DNA of 64,000 nucleotides. Origin: Reichenbachiella agariperforans (GTDB lineage: Bacteria > Bacteroidota > Bacteroidia > Cytophagales > Cyclobacteriaceae). The DNA is taken from assembly GCF_900142205.1 (NCBI RefSeq), contig NZ_FRAA01000001.1, positions 712,803-776,802 on the forward strand, written 5' to 3'. Made by a program: the position numbers and the translations under genes. This document shows, piece by piece, positions 1-10,252 of this stretch; position 1 is the first letter of the stretch; each line of letters begins with the position of its first letter. Below the pieces are notes generated by a model, which saw nothing but the letters and a program-made list of their open reading frames with translations, had not been told where the DNA came from and made no database searches.

Positions 1-669
1 TCCTGCTCCTTCTGCCACGTACTTCTCTGGAATTAGGGACTCATCACCAATATTGGTATAGTCATCGGGCAACAAAGCTAAAGCTGCCTCAGAATCAGCG
101 TAGAACTGCTGCATACACTGCTCGAAAGTAGCTCTAGGCACATTAAACTCTGAAGACAAATTTTTAGATCCCAAAACAATAGGTACACCTAAGAGTTCAC
201 CTCCATTGCTCATGCCTCCATGTGCTTGAAGCAAATAGTACATAAACAAAGCTCTAAGCCCATAGATTTCGCCCGTGATCCGATCCTGAAACATCTCATT
301 GACGACAGGCGTCTCAGAGAATTTCACAGAATCCACCGTTTCCAACATCAAGTTGAGGTATTGGATGGCCGCTCTAGAATTAGACCATTGCTCCATTGGG
401 TTGTTGTTGGCTGCCCACTGGCCTGTCCCCAAAGCATAGAAATTATCATCTTGGTCATTGGAAACGGCATTGTCAGTAGCCATGTCACTCAGGTCATTGC
501 CGATGGTGGGTATCCGTCCATAGCCGTTTTGAAGCAAACCATGAGCAAACCGAGGCTCATTGAATCCCTCTTCCAGCCCACGGTTGTTTTCGATCGCAGG
601 CTCTATCAGGTCATCACATCCTACTAGGACAAAGATGATAGCTAGATATATTAATATATTCTTATTCAT
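1..669 (-). CDS. SusD/RagB-family surface lipoprotein, partial (C-terminus beyond window)
   Basis: The frame opens at an ATG at 669 and runs off the left edge, so about 223 residues are visible. The N-terminus is a lipoprotein signal peptide with lipobox LVGC (Cys18) followed by acidic residues, as in surface-exported Bacteroidota lipoproteins. The helical repeats and the segment ALFMYYLLQAHGG resemble the TPR core of SusD proteins, which form the lid on SusC porins and capture oligomeric nutrients. It starts 21 bp after the preceding SusC gene, so the two are surely cotranscribed. The ligand cannot be read from the sequence. Confidence 0.85.
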   Translation of the reverse strand, partial: MNKNILIYLAIIFVLVGCDDLIEPAIENNRGLEEGFNEPRFAHGLLQNGYGRIPTIGNDLSDMATDNAVSNDQDDNFYALGTGQWAANNNPMEQWSNSRAAIQYLNLMLETVDSVKFSETPVVNEMFQDRITGEIYGLRALFMYYLLQAHGGMSNGGELLGVPIVLGSKNLSSEFNVPRATFEQCMQQFYADSEAALALLPDDYTNIGDESLIPEKYVAEGAG

Positions 670-690
670 TTCTTTCAATTTTTGTCCTAC

Positions 691-3675
691 TTAAAACATT
701 GCTCTTAGTCCCAAATTGTAGAATCTGGTTTGTGGCGCACTGCCAATATTCATTTCCAGAATCTCACGATTAGGAGAGATAGTCAATAGGTTGGCTCCAT
801 TGACATAGATACCGAGCTCTCGAATAAAGCTGTCAGGCCCTCCCAATAGGCTTTCAGGAAAATCGTAAGAAATCTGCACTCTAGACAAGTCAAAGCGATC
901 AGTACTATACATCCAGAAATCAGAGTTTCTGAAATTATTGGCACCATTCAATGTCGTCAAACGAGGAAATGTCGCCGAGTTCTGCGTGTCCTCTGTCCAT
1001 CTTCCTCGAACTTCTTCAGAGTATTTGTCCTGACCATTGACCCAGAAATAATTGTTGTTCTTCATCCCATAAGCACCAGAGCGGTATGTTCCCAATGCGA
1101 AGAATGTGAAGTTTTTGTAATTGGCCGTGAGGTTAAAACCCATCGTCAAAGGAGCACCCGACCAACCCGCTCTACCCAAGTAAACTTCGTCCTGCGCATT
1201 GATGATTCCGTCATTGTTTTGATCCTTGTACTTGAGATCACCTGGTTGTACTTCACCCAATGCGATTTGATCTGGTGAATTTTGAATATCTGTAGCATCT
1301 GCAAAGAAGCCTAGATTTTCCAACCCCCAAATTGCGTCCAAAGGTTGTCCCTGTCTGTTTTGGTAAGCGTCCTCATACATCTCCGCGCGCTGGCTTGCTT
1401 CGGTAGTATAATAGATCCCTGACACACCTAAAGATAGTGCTAGCTCTCCCACATTTTGGTTCAGTCTTAGGTTAAAATCAACCCCCATCCGATCATCATT
1501 GTTGTAGTTCGTATATGGAACAAATGACCCACTAGGGTAGCCATTGGAAACAAAATAACTAGGAAACAGCACATTGTTTTGGACAGCAATACCAGATGTC
1601 TGACTGGCAAAAAACGACCCCTCAAAAACTATGGCATTGTCAAAAAGTGCAAAATCAAGACCCAAGCTCAACTCTCTTCTTTGTGGATAATCCAAATTAG
1701 GGTTAGATCCTCTTCGAGAGTCTGTACTTTGGTTAGAAAAACCATCCTTCCAAGTCACCCATGCTCCATCGGTCTGGTTATAAACTTGCTGATATAGATA
1801 GTAATCAGATGCGTCATCTTCATTATTTACATTTTGAATATCCAGATCAGTATTTAGAATACCACCCGAAACACTTAGTTTCAAATTGCTAAGAAAAGAT
1901 ACATCCTTCAGAAAAGCCTCCTCGCTCAAACACCATCCTAGCGTAGCTGTAGGAGAAATACTCTGACGGTTGTCCTCTGGTAACTTGGCCGAATGCACCA
2001 AAGCCCCATCAAAATCTACATAATATTTATGTTTGAAATTGTACCCTAAATGCAGACCTAGGTTCGCATTGCTAGGTTTGTGATAGAGTGCTGAGATAGA
2101 ACGTTGAAATCCATATGCAAGCAACATTCCTGAGAAGTTGTGCTTGTTGTCAAAGGTTCTCTGATAATCTAAGTGTGCATTAAAAGACAGGGTCTGCGTG
2201 TACCAACTATCCGTTATGTCCTGTGATCCAGAACTGGCGTCATTGCCATACTTTGTCAATGATGCAATCCTATTGTCTCCTGCATAGCTCGTCCAAGAGG
2301 GTTGATAAACAGCATATTCATTGTTAAAAGCGACATTGTAAGTAGAATTATAATCCACACCAAATGTCGTACTCAAAGACAACCCCTGTACCACAGCACC
2401 CAAATCTGCATTGGCACCAGCATTGAACTGAAACTGTCTGCTATTGTAGTTATTCGTTCCACCAGCATAAATCGCACCAATCGGGGTGGACTGCTGCAGC
2501 TGTGTACCTCCTAGCAAATATTGGCCGTTTATGATATTCTGGCTCGCACCTACCAAATCAAGAGACGCTTGGTCGTTTGCTTCTATCCTGTCAATCGGTA
2601 CTAAGGGAGTATATCGATTGGGTGTTAACGTATCTGCGGCACCCCAATAATCCGTATTAGACCCTATGCCATTGTAAAAAACCACAGCAGCATCAACCTT
2701 GGCAGTCAGCCAATTGGCAATATTCATATCTACATTGCCTCGAATGTTGAAACGCTTGTCATGGTTTTCAGTCGCTCCTCCAAAATTGAGCGGTGTACCT
2801 GTACGGTAAAAACCCATGTTGGTATAATACTGTGTTTTTTCATTGCCACCTTCGATCTCTACGGTAGCATCATAGCGACTGTATGCCTTCTGAACATAGT
2901 CTGTAGAATAATAATCCACATCAGGATACCTATATGGATCTGTACCCTGTGCAGAATAATAAATCTGCTCCTGGGAATATAATTCATCCAAACCATCATT
3001 GACACGTGCCTCATTAAATAAGTCCATGTACTCAGCAGACCCTAGGTAACGTGGGTAAGCTTTAGGAACATGAACTCCAGCGTTGGTTCTCACAGTAATC
3101 TCCTGTCCATGAATCTTGCCACGCTTGGTTGTAATGAGTACAACACCTCTGGCGCCCATGCTACCATACAATGCGACTGCAGATACCCCTTTGAGAAACG
3201 TGACTTGGGCTACTTCTGTAGGCAAGACACTACCAATATCGCGAGGCACTCCATCTATCAAGGTGAGGTAATCCGTTTGCCCCCAAAGGTTGCCGTTGAA
3301 TCCCCCTACAAAAGCCTCCATATTATCTAACGGATTAGTAATGTAGTTTTTGTCCAAAATAGATGGCATATCTACAAAAGACACATCATGACTAAGGTCT
3401 TTTTCGCCAACTTGACGAAACGCCACTTCTACAGGATAACCGTCCGAGCCTGGCAACAAAACCACTTCCTTGTTGGCCACAGTATCTGCAGAAGCTATGA
3501 GTTTGTCTGCTTCACCATTGTTATCCTTGTATAAATCTATGTCCACACCACTTTGAGCCCTTATAGGTACAATACTGGCGGTCAATTCTGTATTCATGGT
3601 ATTTTGTGCCTGTAGCAAAGCCGGAAAGAAGCCCCACACAGCACATAGCACCATTGCTATTTTCATATAATTCAT
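691..3675 (-). CDS. SusC/RagA-type TonB-dependent receptor lacking the N-terminal carboxypeptidase-like domain
   Basis: A 994-residue outer-membrane receptor with a signal peptide (about residues 1-24, cleavage near LLQA-Q). A plug domain follows (TLIDGVPRD, then YGSMGARGVVLITTKRG), then a long beta-barrel ending in an aromatic residue (LRAMF). SusC proteins import nutrients with their SusD lid, powered by TonB. Unlike the SusC upstream, no STN domain is visible, and the usual carboxypeptidase-like beta-sandwich and TonB-box region (VVGYG) are replaced by about 90 unrecognised residues. It is the fifth gene of the locus. It is either an auxiliary porin using the same regulator or a specialised subfamily. 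Confidence 0.9.
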   Translation of the reverse strand: MNYMKIAMVLCAVWGFFPALLQAQNTMNTELTASIVPIRAQSGVDIDLYKDNNGEADKLIASADTVANKEVVLLPGSDGYPVEVAFRQVGEKDLSHDVSFVDMPSILDKNYITNPLDNMEAFVGGFNGNLWGQTDYLTLIDGVPRDIGSVLPTEVAQVTFLKGVSAVALYGSMGARGVVLITTKRGKIHGQEITVRTNAGVHVPKAYPRYLGSAEYMDLFNEARVNDGLDELYSQEQIYYSAQGTDPYRYPDVDYYSTDYVQKAYSRYDATVEIEGGNEKTQYYTNMGFYRTGTPLNFGGATENHDKRFNIRGNVDMNIANWLTAKVDAAVVFYNGIGSNTDYWGAADTLTPNRYTPLVPIDRIEANDQASLDLVGASQNIINGQYLLGGTQLQQSTPIGAIYAGGTNNYNSRQFQFNAGANADLGAVVQGLSLSTTFGVDYNSTYNVAFNNEYAVYQPSWTSYAGDNRIASLTKYGNDASSGSQDITDSWYTQTLSFNAHLDYQRTFDNKHNFSGMLLAYGFQRSISALYHKPSNANLGLHLGYNFKHKYYVDFDGALVHSAKLPEDNRQSISPTATLGWCLSEEAFLKDVSFLSNLKLSVSGGILNTDLDIQNVNNEDDASDYYLYQQVYNQTDGAWVTWKDGFSNQSTDSRRGSNPNLDYPQRRELSLGLDFALFDNAIVFEGSFFASQTSGIAVQNNVLFPSYFVSNGYPSGSFVPYTNYNNDDRMGVDFNLRLNQNVGELALSLGVSGIYYTTEASQRAEMYEDAYQNRQGQPLDAIWGLENLGFFADATDIQNSPDQIALGEVQPGDLKYKDQNNDGIINAQDEVYLGRAGWSGAPLTMGFNLTANYKNFTFFALGTYRSGAYGMKNNNYFWVNGQDKYSEEVRGRWTEDTQNSATFPRLTTLNGANNFRNSDFWMYSTDRFDLSRVQISYDFPESLLGGPDSFIRELGIYVNGANLLTISPNREILEMNIGSAPQTRFYNLGLRAMF

Positions 3676-3717
3676 GATTGTTTCACTTTAAAGTTATAAG
3701 TACTTGAACCATGTGTA

Positions 3718-5640
3718 TTACCACCCTGGATTTTGATTGAGCTCTGGATAGATACTCACATCAGCCACTTTGAGCGGAAGCCAATAGTGTTTCTCCGTGA
3801 AATTCCTTTCTAGGATTACATTTTCTACCAGATTGACCACACGATTTTGAGAAGGATCATCTGTGTCCTCTACAGTAGGCATACCTGCTGCAGGGCGATC
3901 AAAAGAAAGTGCAGTTTTAAGCGTATAAGGCTCTTCGATCAACAGCAACCATCTGCGCAAGTCATTGAACCTGTGTCTCTCAAACGCCAATTCCACTGCT
4001 CGCTCTCGACGTACTTCTTCGAGAAAATCCTCCGCTGAACCCAAAAATTGTCCATCGACCTCTCCTACACCAGCACGATCACGAATCTTGTTGATAGCAT
4101 CCACTGCAGTCAAACTAGCTCCAGGTGCCTGACCCGTAGCAGATCCATAACCCATCGTCGCTGCTTCGGCATACATGATGTAGATGTCTGCCAAACGCAT
4201 GTAGGGTACATTGATGTTCAAGGCCTGACCGTAAGATTGTCCATTGTCAAAGTTATTGACCGTGATAGGAACAAACTTATAATTCAGGTACCCTGTACGA
4301 CTCCCAGTCCTGGCATCTCGGTAATTACCCCCCGAGTACAAGTTGGCATAGCGAAGTTCCTCTTGGCCATTCGTAGAACCTTGTACCACCTGAACACCAT
4401 CATAAATAATATCATGATAGAAACGTGGATCTCTGTCTCTCCAAGGGAACTGAGGGTCATACCCTGATGCTGCATCCATCTGGCTGACATCATCAGGCAG
4501 CGGCAAACCATTGGCCATCCCGTAAAAGTTGACATAGTTGGCTGTTGGCAAAAACTTGACATCACCACCAGCCAAAATCGCTGGGGTATACTGGGTAGCG
4601 GTACCATACGTAGAGTTGTGTGCATCGAGATATGGAGACCTAAAAATCGCCTCATCAGCTCCCGGATAGGCCCAATTTTGACCCGCAGTATAAAACAGAG
4701 AACTGTAGTCCTCAAAATTGACCAAGGAATATGGAGCTTCTCCACTCTCACTCAATTCGATCAATTCAGCAAAAGCTACAGCAGCACGTTGACAATAGTC
4801 TGCGTTATAAGTTCTACTGCCAGTCGATTCGAAATTCATCAATGGGCTACCCGCCCAAAGTAAATTTTTACCCAAATAACCTAGTGCCATGATCTTGTTA
4901 ATACGCAAATCATTCTTTCCCGAAGTACTACTACCTGCTACTGTTTCATCCCAATGCACTGGAAGTAAATCAGCAGCCATTCTCAAATCAGCTGCCGCTT
5001 TTTCGGCACATTCTTGATAGCTCAAGCGTGGCAAACGAAGCTGCTCATCAGCTGGCAGCAATGCATCTACATAAGGAAGTCCACCAAAGTACTGGATCAA
5101 CTGAAAATGAAACCACCCTCTAAAAAACAACAACTGCCCTTCGATTAGATCTCGCTCTTCCTGCGTCGCATCGGTCATCAAATCCATATTCGCCAATCCC
5201 AGATTAGCCTTACGAATTCCTATCCATGCTAGCGGCCAAAGTCCTTTGAACATTCTAGCATCATTATTATCTACGTTTTCATATGGCGTAAATGCTCCTG
5301 TTCTATCCATCCATCCAGCATTCCAGCCATCAAATTCAGACTGCCAGCCCCAGAAGTCACCGTTTTCTATTTTCGTTCCAAAATGGAAATTTTGTGCTGT
5401 AGATTGTATTTCATCATCTCCCCAATTGAAAGAATTCGTCCAATACCTGTTGGTAAAATTGGGCACACAATGATATAGTTCCTCTGTGAACCCCTGAAAA
5501 TTGGTAAAATTCTTAAATGCAACTTCAGAAGATAAAACTGCTTCTGGAGTTCTTTCCAAATATTCCTCACAAGAAAACCCTGCAAGCAGGCCAACCATTA
5601 AGGCTGTATGCTTAAATAAGCTCTTTATATATTTTTTCAT
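3718..5640 (-). CDS. SusD/RagB-family nutrient-binding lipoprotein
   Basis: 640 residues from the ATG at 5640; a longer frame would need a TTG at 5649. The lipoprotein signal ends in LAGFSC (Cys24) followed by Glu-Glu, typical for export to the cell surface. The family signature of large hydrophobic helices is seen in LLFFRGWFHFQLIQYFGG and VDAINKIRDRAGV. The C-terminal block (RERAVELAFERHRFNDLRRW) is the well-conserved SusD end region. It sits 12 bp after the STN-containing SusC and is its partner lid. No glycosidase gene lies in the window, so the substrate is unknown. Confidence 0.95.
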   Translation of the reverse strand: MKKYIKSLFKHTALMVGLLAGFSCEEYLERTPEAVLSSEVAFKNFTNFQGFTEELYHCVPNFTNRYWTNSFNWGDDEIQSTAQNFHFGTKIENGDFWGWQSEFDGWNAGWMDRTGAFTPYENVDNNDARMFKGLWPLAWIGIRKANLGLANMDLMTDATQEERDLIEGQLLFFRGWFHFQLIQYFGGLPYVDALLPADEQLRLPRLSYQECAEKAAADLRMAADLLPVHWDETVAGSSTSGKNDLRINKIMALGYLGKNLLWAGSPLMNFESTGSRTYNADYCQRAAVAFAELIELSESGEAPYSLVNFEDYSSLFYTAGQNWAYPGADEAIFRSPYLDAHNSTYGTATQYTPAILAGGDVKFLPTANYVNFYGMANGLPLPDDVSQMDAASGYDPQFPWRDRDPRFYHDIIYDGVQVVQGSTNGQEELRYANLYSGGNYRDARTGSRTGYLNYKFVPITVNNFDNGQSYGQALNINVPYMRLADIYIMYAEAATMGYGSATGQAPGASLTAVDAINKIRDRAGVGEVDGQFLGSAEDFLEEVRRERAVELAFERHRFNDLRRWLLLIEEPYTLKTALSFDRPAAGMPTVEDTDDPSQNRVVNLVENVILERNFTEKHYWLPLKVADVSIYPELNQNPGW

Positions 5641-5652
5641 CAGAATCAAATT

Positions 5653-8600
5653 TTAGAATGTGAGATTAAGTCCTAGGTTGACCCGTTTGACAGTAGGATA
5701 AGCTCCTTGTGCTGCCCAACCATTACCGGCAAAGTTTGACTCACGGTCATCTGGCATTTTGGTCCATAACAATAGGTTGTTGCCATTGACATATACACGC
5801 ATACTGCTGAGTCCTATTTTGTTGATCCAATCAGTACTGAATCGATATGCGATCTCAGCATTTTTCAAACGCAAATAAGAACCATCATACATGTAACGGC
5901 TACCCGTGTTGTAATTAGGTGTACTCAGCCATCTTGGCATAGGTTGATCAGCATTGGTATTGTCTTCAGACCAGTAGCTACCTTCCTCATATACCCTATT
6001 GAGCTGACCAGACAAACTGGTAAAGACCACCTGACGAGTTACATTCGTCACACCATAAAACTGTACAAATGCACTCAAGCCTTTCCACTCAAACCCTACG
6101 GTCGTACTGTAAGTATTCTGTGGAGTACCCGAAAACCCAAAAGGGGCTGCATCTTGTGCTGTGATAATTCCATCTGCATTGTAATCCAGTATGTTACGAT
6201 TGCCTGGTATCTTCGCCTGATCATTGTTGTCATGTGGCGTACTCGCATACAGTTCATCCCAAGTATCATAGTAGTCTGCACTGATATGCGTACGTGCCTG
6301 CCCCAATTGGTATCCAGCCTGTTTTTGATACTCTGGCAACAACTCCGGATCATCACGATTAATGATTTCATCTTTGGCATGTGTCATATTCATGCTGGCC
6401 CACACTCTCAGGGAGTTTGTTATGTTTTTCTCAATATTGAGTACTACTTCATACCCCTGAGTTTGCATCTCACCGAGGTTAGCTACTGGTGGGGAAGCCC
6501 CAAAATAGAAAGGTACTGCACGACCATCACCTATCAGGATGTCCTCTCGTCTATCACGAAAAACATCCACACTACCACTGATCAGTCCTTTGAAGAAACC
6601 AAAATCCACACCCGCATTGTATTTGTAAACAGTTTCCCAACGTACAGAAGGGTTGCCTAACTCTGTCTGTCTGTACCATGTGTATGGGCTATACTCACCT
6701 GTTACACCTGCAGTTCCTAACTGAGACTCATACTGATAGTTCCAAGTATCTGCAAAAAGAAATCTACCCGCTACCTGATCATCACCTACTTCACCATAGG
6801 AAGCTCTGAGTTTTAATACGTCCAAAAATGGAATTCCCTTCATAAAATTCTCCTCAGACAACATCCAGTTGACCCCTCCTGATGAGAAAAAAGCAAAACG
6901 ATAATCCACTCCAAACTTCTCAGATCCATTGTAGGCACCATTATACTCTATCGAATACTTCCCATCATAGTTGTAGGTCGCACGAAACACCCAATCTTCT
7001 CTATATCTTGGGATTTGGCTACCCAGCACATCCTCTTGTCTACTCATGAGTCCCATCAGACCGACATTGTGCTTCTCGGCGATAGTCTTGTCATAGTTCA
7101 ATCTCAACTGATAATAAAGACGGCGCTGTGACTCCCAGTCGGCCACTGATCCTCCTGTAGGAGACCATGACGCTCCTTGATCATAAAAATCGAAACGGGT
7201 AGCTGCATCAAAGTTTTGTCCATAAAGGGTTTGACCTGTTTGAGGATTGATCCACTTCTCTTGGACAGCATTGTATTGATCATTTACCCCTCTGTCTATT
7301 TCGACAAATTGATTATCAACAGCCAGCGTACCTGTAAATTTCAGTCCCTTGAGTACAAAGTCTAAATCCTGCTCTAGGGAAAAATTGGTTGACATCTGTG
7401 CTCTTGTCGTATATTGTACACCAGACAAGGCCAAGATTCTTACCGAATTGAGTCCACCTTGCACATTTGGCTCATAAAATCCCCATGTCCCGTCCGAGTA
7501 TCTAGGAATGAAAGCATCGGGCGCATTACCATAGGCAGCTATCCAAAATGGGTATTCATTTCCACCACCCCATGGGGTTTTTCTTACGCCATAGGTACCA
7601 CTCAGGTTAGTAGAGAGTTTGGTCGTAGGCGTCAATTGAAAATCCAGGTTGCTACGGAAATTGAGTCTGTTGTAGCTATACCCTGGATCATAGCCACGGT
7701 TGTTGTTCGCATCTTTCATCAAATCACCTTCATTTTGGTAATCAATGCTCGCAAAGTATTTGGTAATTTCAGTACCCCCTCTGATACCTATGTTCGCATT
7801 GTAGGCCATGGCATAGTCTTTAAACAACTCATTCTGCCAGTCTACATTTGGATAGCGTTCAGCTTCGGCTGCATCTGCTGGATATCTATATTTGTCCACA
7901 GTAGATTGAGGTATCATAAAGTCCCAACTACCAGGATTGTTTGACAATTCGTTTTCGATGGCCTGGTTTCTTACCCTAATGGCACTATACGAATCCAATG
8001 TCCCCGGTAGTTTGGAAACGATTTTAGCGGTTGTATTTACCCTAGCCGTAATCTCCGCTTTTCCTTCTCTACCTCGTTTGGTCGTTACAATAACTACACC
8101 ATTAGCCCCTCTAGAGCCAAAAACCGCTGTTGCAGAAGCATCTTTCAGTACAGAAATATTTTCGACAGAACCTACGTCCATCGTGTTGAAATATTCAGGT
8201 CTCTCTACCCCATCGACCAAAATCAGAGGTTGAGAACCATTCCAGCTACTAACTCCACGAATCACGATTTGAGGGTTTTCATCTCCTGGCATCCCTGTAC
8301 TCGCAGTAGTGATCACACCAGGCAAGTTACCTGTCAAGGCGGTACTTACATTGGGCACGCCAGCAACTCGCTCCAGTACAGCGGCATCTGTCTGAGAAAC
8401 AGCGCCAACTACGGTCTCTTTTTTCTGTTCGCCATACCCCACTATGACCACCTCTTCTAGAGAGGTGACATCTAGCTTCATGACAACATCAATCACAGCT
8501 TGGTCCCCTACTAGAGCTTCTTGAGCGATGTAGCCTATAAAACTAAAATATAATACAGACTCTTTTGAAGGTACATTGATTCGAAAATTCCCATCGATAT

Positions 8601-9093
8601 CAGTGACCGTTCCTACTGTTGATCCTTTGATTACAACGTTTACTCCAGGCAAACCAGTACCGTCGTCTTCTGATCTTACAGTACCTGTCACGACCAAATC
8701 CTGCTCGTAAAAAGACTCTGTTACTTGTGCTTTGGTACCCGCGGCATCCTCTACATGAATCGTTTCATTGATTCTTCTAAAATTCAACTGAGCCTCCTTG
8801 GCTAAGTATCGTAGACACTCGCCTAGTGTAACTTGGGACATTTCTGACTTGACCGAACGACTCACAGCTAACTGTCGATCATAGTGAAAATTGAGCCCTG
8901 TTTGCTCACTGATGGTCGTAAAGGTCTCTTCCAAATTGCCTTCCTCCATCTGTATCGTCACGTATATATCCTCTATGCTCTTGATGGCCTTTCCGTCCCA
9001 TGCATTTGCACTCGACATTAGTCCGCATAAAAGATATAAACCAATAAATATCGCCCTACATCGAAGAGGGATTACTAGTAATTTTGCTTTCAT
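5653..9093 (-). CDS. SusC/RagA-type TonB-dependent receptor with STN signalling domain
   Basis: 1146 residues. Order of domains: signal peptide (about 1-32); STN domain (about 46-115), the periplasmic part that talks to FecR-type anti-sigma factors; carboxypeptidase-like sandwich (about 134-205); the TonB-box region EEVVIVGYGEQKKETVVGAV; plug with GSRGANGVVIVTTKRG; and a beta-barrel ending in LGLNLTF. The STN domain and the adjacent sigma/FecR pair predict that ligand binding here induces the whole locus. It lies 109 bp after fecR and 12 bp before its SusD. Confidence 0.96.
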   Translation of the reverse strand: MKAKLLVIPLRCRAIFIGLYLLCGLMSSANAWDGKAIKSIEDIYVTIQMEEGNLEETFTTISEQTGLNFHYDRQLAVSRSVKSEMSQVTLGECLRYLAKEAQLNFRRINETIHVEDAAGTKAQVTESFYEQDLVVTGTVRSEDDGTGLPGVNVVIKGSTVGTVTDIDGNFRINVPSKESVLYFSFIGYIAQEALVGDQAVIDVVMKLDVTSLEEVVIVGYGEQKKETVVGAVSQTDAAVLERVAGVPNVSTALTGNLPGVITTASTGMPGDENPQIVIRGVSSWNGSQPLILVDGVERPEYFNTMDVGSVENISVLKDASATAVFGSRGANGVVIVTTKRGREGKAEITARVNTTAKIVSKLPGTLDSYSAIRVRNQAIENELSNNPGSWDFMIPQSTVDKYRYPADAAEAERYPNVDWQNELFKDYAMAYNANIGIRGGTEITKYFASIDYQNEGDLMKDANNNRGYDPGYSYNRLNFRSNLDFQLTPTTKLSTNLSGTYGVRKTPWGGGNEYPFWIAAYGNAPDAFIPRYSDGTWGFYEPNVQGGLNSVRILALSGVQYTTRAQMSTNFSLEQDLDFVLKGLKFTGTLAVDNQFVEIDRGVNDQYNAVQEKWINPQTGQTLYGQNFDAATRFDFYDQGASWSPTGGSVADWESQRRLYYQLRLNYDKTIAEKHNVGLMGLMSRQEDVLGSQIPRYREDWVFRATYNYDGKYSIEYNGAYNGSEKFGVDYRFAFFSSGGVNWMLSEENFMKGIPFLDVLKLRASYGEVGDDQVAGRFLFADTWNYQYESQLGTAGVTGEYSPYTWYRQTELGNPSVRWETVYKYNAGVDFGFFKGLISGSVDVFRDRREDILIGDGRAVPFYFGASPPVANLGEMQTQGYEVVLNIEKNITNSLRVWASMNMTHAKDEIINRDDPELLPEYQKQAGYQLGQARTHISADYYDTWDELYASTPHDNNDQAKIPGNRNILDYNADGIITAQDAAPFGFSGTPQNTYSTTVGFEWKGLSAFVQFYGVTNVTRQVVFTSLSGQLNRVYEEGSYWSEDNTNADQPMPRWLSTPNYNTGSRYMYDGSYLRLKNAEIAYRFSTDWINKIGLSSMRVYVNGNNLLLWTKMPDDRESNFAGNGWAAQGAYPTVKRVNLGLNLTF

Positions 9094-9202
9094 AAATTTA
9101 CTTTCATTAGTTCATAATAGTTCATGTTTGATTGCTTCACGCCTAGGAATTATAGTCATACAACTCCCATCGGCTACCCTGTTGCTAACTCGTATTCTTC
9201 AT

Positions 9203-10135
9203 TTAATAAATCGTTACTTTTTTATCCACTATTCTATATTTAAAATGATCAGGGTAGCTCAAAGCCTCCAATATATAGGCTAATGATTTCCCCCTAAACT
9301 TCCCGTGATACCGCCAATTAGAATTAATAGCTGCATCAGGTGCTACTTCTATAGTTACCCCATACCATCTTTCTAACCTAACGGTTAGACTAGTCAGAGA
9401 TTCATGATTACATACCAACACACCTTCTTTCCAGGCGATCTGTTGATCAAAATCAAATGCCGATATTGTTGTTTTATGATTACTGTTGTCAAAAATGACC
9501 ATGTGACCTGGTGTGAGTTTTAACTCACTATCAGTATTTTTCACATTGACAGCACCTTTCACCAGCGCAATTTTTGTTTCGGTATTATTAGAATAGGAAT
9601 TGACATTGAATTGAGTACCTAAAACTGTGGTTTTTGTTTTATCCGCCACTACGACGAATGGAGATTTAGGATCATGAACTACATCGAAGAAAGCTTCGCC
9701 ATCTAAAAACACCTGTCTTAAATTCTCCTGTCCAAAAACCTTCGAGTACTTTAAGGTAGAACCTGCATTTAATACAACCTTACTTCCATCAGGCAGTGCA
9801 AAGGTGAGTTTTTGACCATTCAGGGTTGACTTTTCTACTTGAACACCTTTATTGTCAGTCAATTGACGAGACGAGTCCATCCACACCACAGATGAGATAA
9901 CAAAAGCCAATACAAACAACACAACCGTAGCTGCAATCAGATAAGTGCTGGACAGGTGACGACCAGACTTTTTAGGATTATTCAAACCATTCGGTCTTAG
10001 CGAATTCCATGCTTCTTCTACATCGTGATCAGTAACACGGTGAGTTTCAAAAGAGAGTTGAGAAAGCAGGTTTTCCATCTCCCACATTTTATCTGCTTTG
10101 TGCTTACCTGTGTTGTTTTTGCTATTTGTCTTCAT
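9203..10135 (-). CDS. FecR-family anti-sigma factor
   Basis: 310 residues. A cytoplasmic N-terminal part of about 60 residues, which should bind the sigma factor, is followed by one membrane helix (about 63-85). The periplasmic FecR domain follows, with the typical run LPDGSKVVLNAGSTLKY and VFLDGEAFFDV, and a C-terminal DUF4974-like region (about 235-310). In this family the periplasmic part senses the STN domain of the receptor and releases the sigma factor. The gene lies between the sigma factor (117 bp upstream) and the STN-containing SusC, which fits a three-part trans-envelope signalling relay. Confidence 0.94.
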   Translation of the reverse strand: MKTNSKNNTGKHKADKMWEMENLLSQLSFETHRVTDHDVEEAWNSLRPNGLNNPKKSGRHLSSTYLIAATVVLFVLAFVISSVVWMDSSRQLTDNKGVQVEKSTLNGQKLTFALPDGSKVVLNAGSTLKYSKVFGQENLRQVFLDGEAFFDVVHDPKSPFVVVADKTKTTVLGTQFNVNSYSNNTETKIALVKGAVNVKNTDSELKLTPGHMVIFDNSNHKTTISAFDFDQQIAWKEGVLVCNHESLTSLTVRLERWYGVTIEVAPDAAINSNWRYHGKFRGKSLAYILEALSYPDHFKYRIVDKKVTIY

Positions 10136-10252
10136 ATCATTCTTAAAATGACTTTTGCCAGCTCAAAGCATTCAACATTTTCAATCGAACTTCTTGAGTC
10201 TAATGATAAAAAGACCTGTTGCTACAAAACTGACCCCACTACACAAAAGAAA

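Noticed and set aside
220-627. 135-residue plus-strand open frame
   Set aside because: It is the antisense shadow of the SusD-like gene on the minus strand, which has a lipoprotein signal and family sequence.
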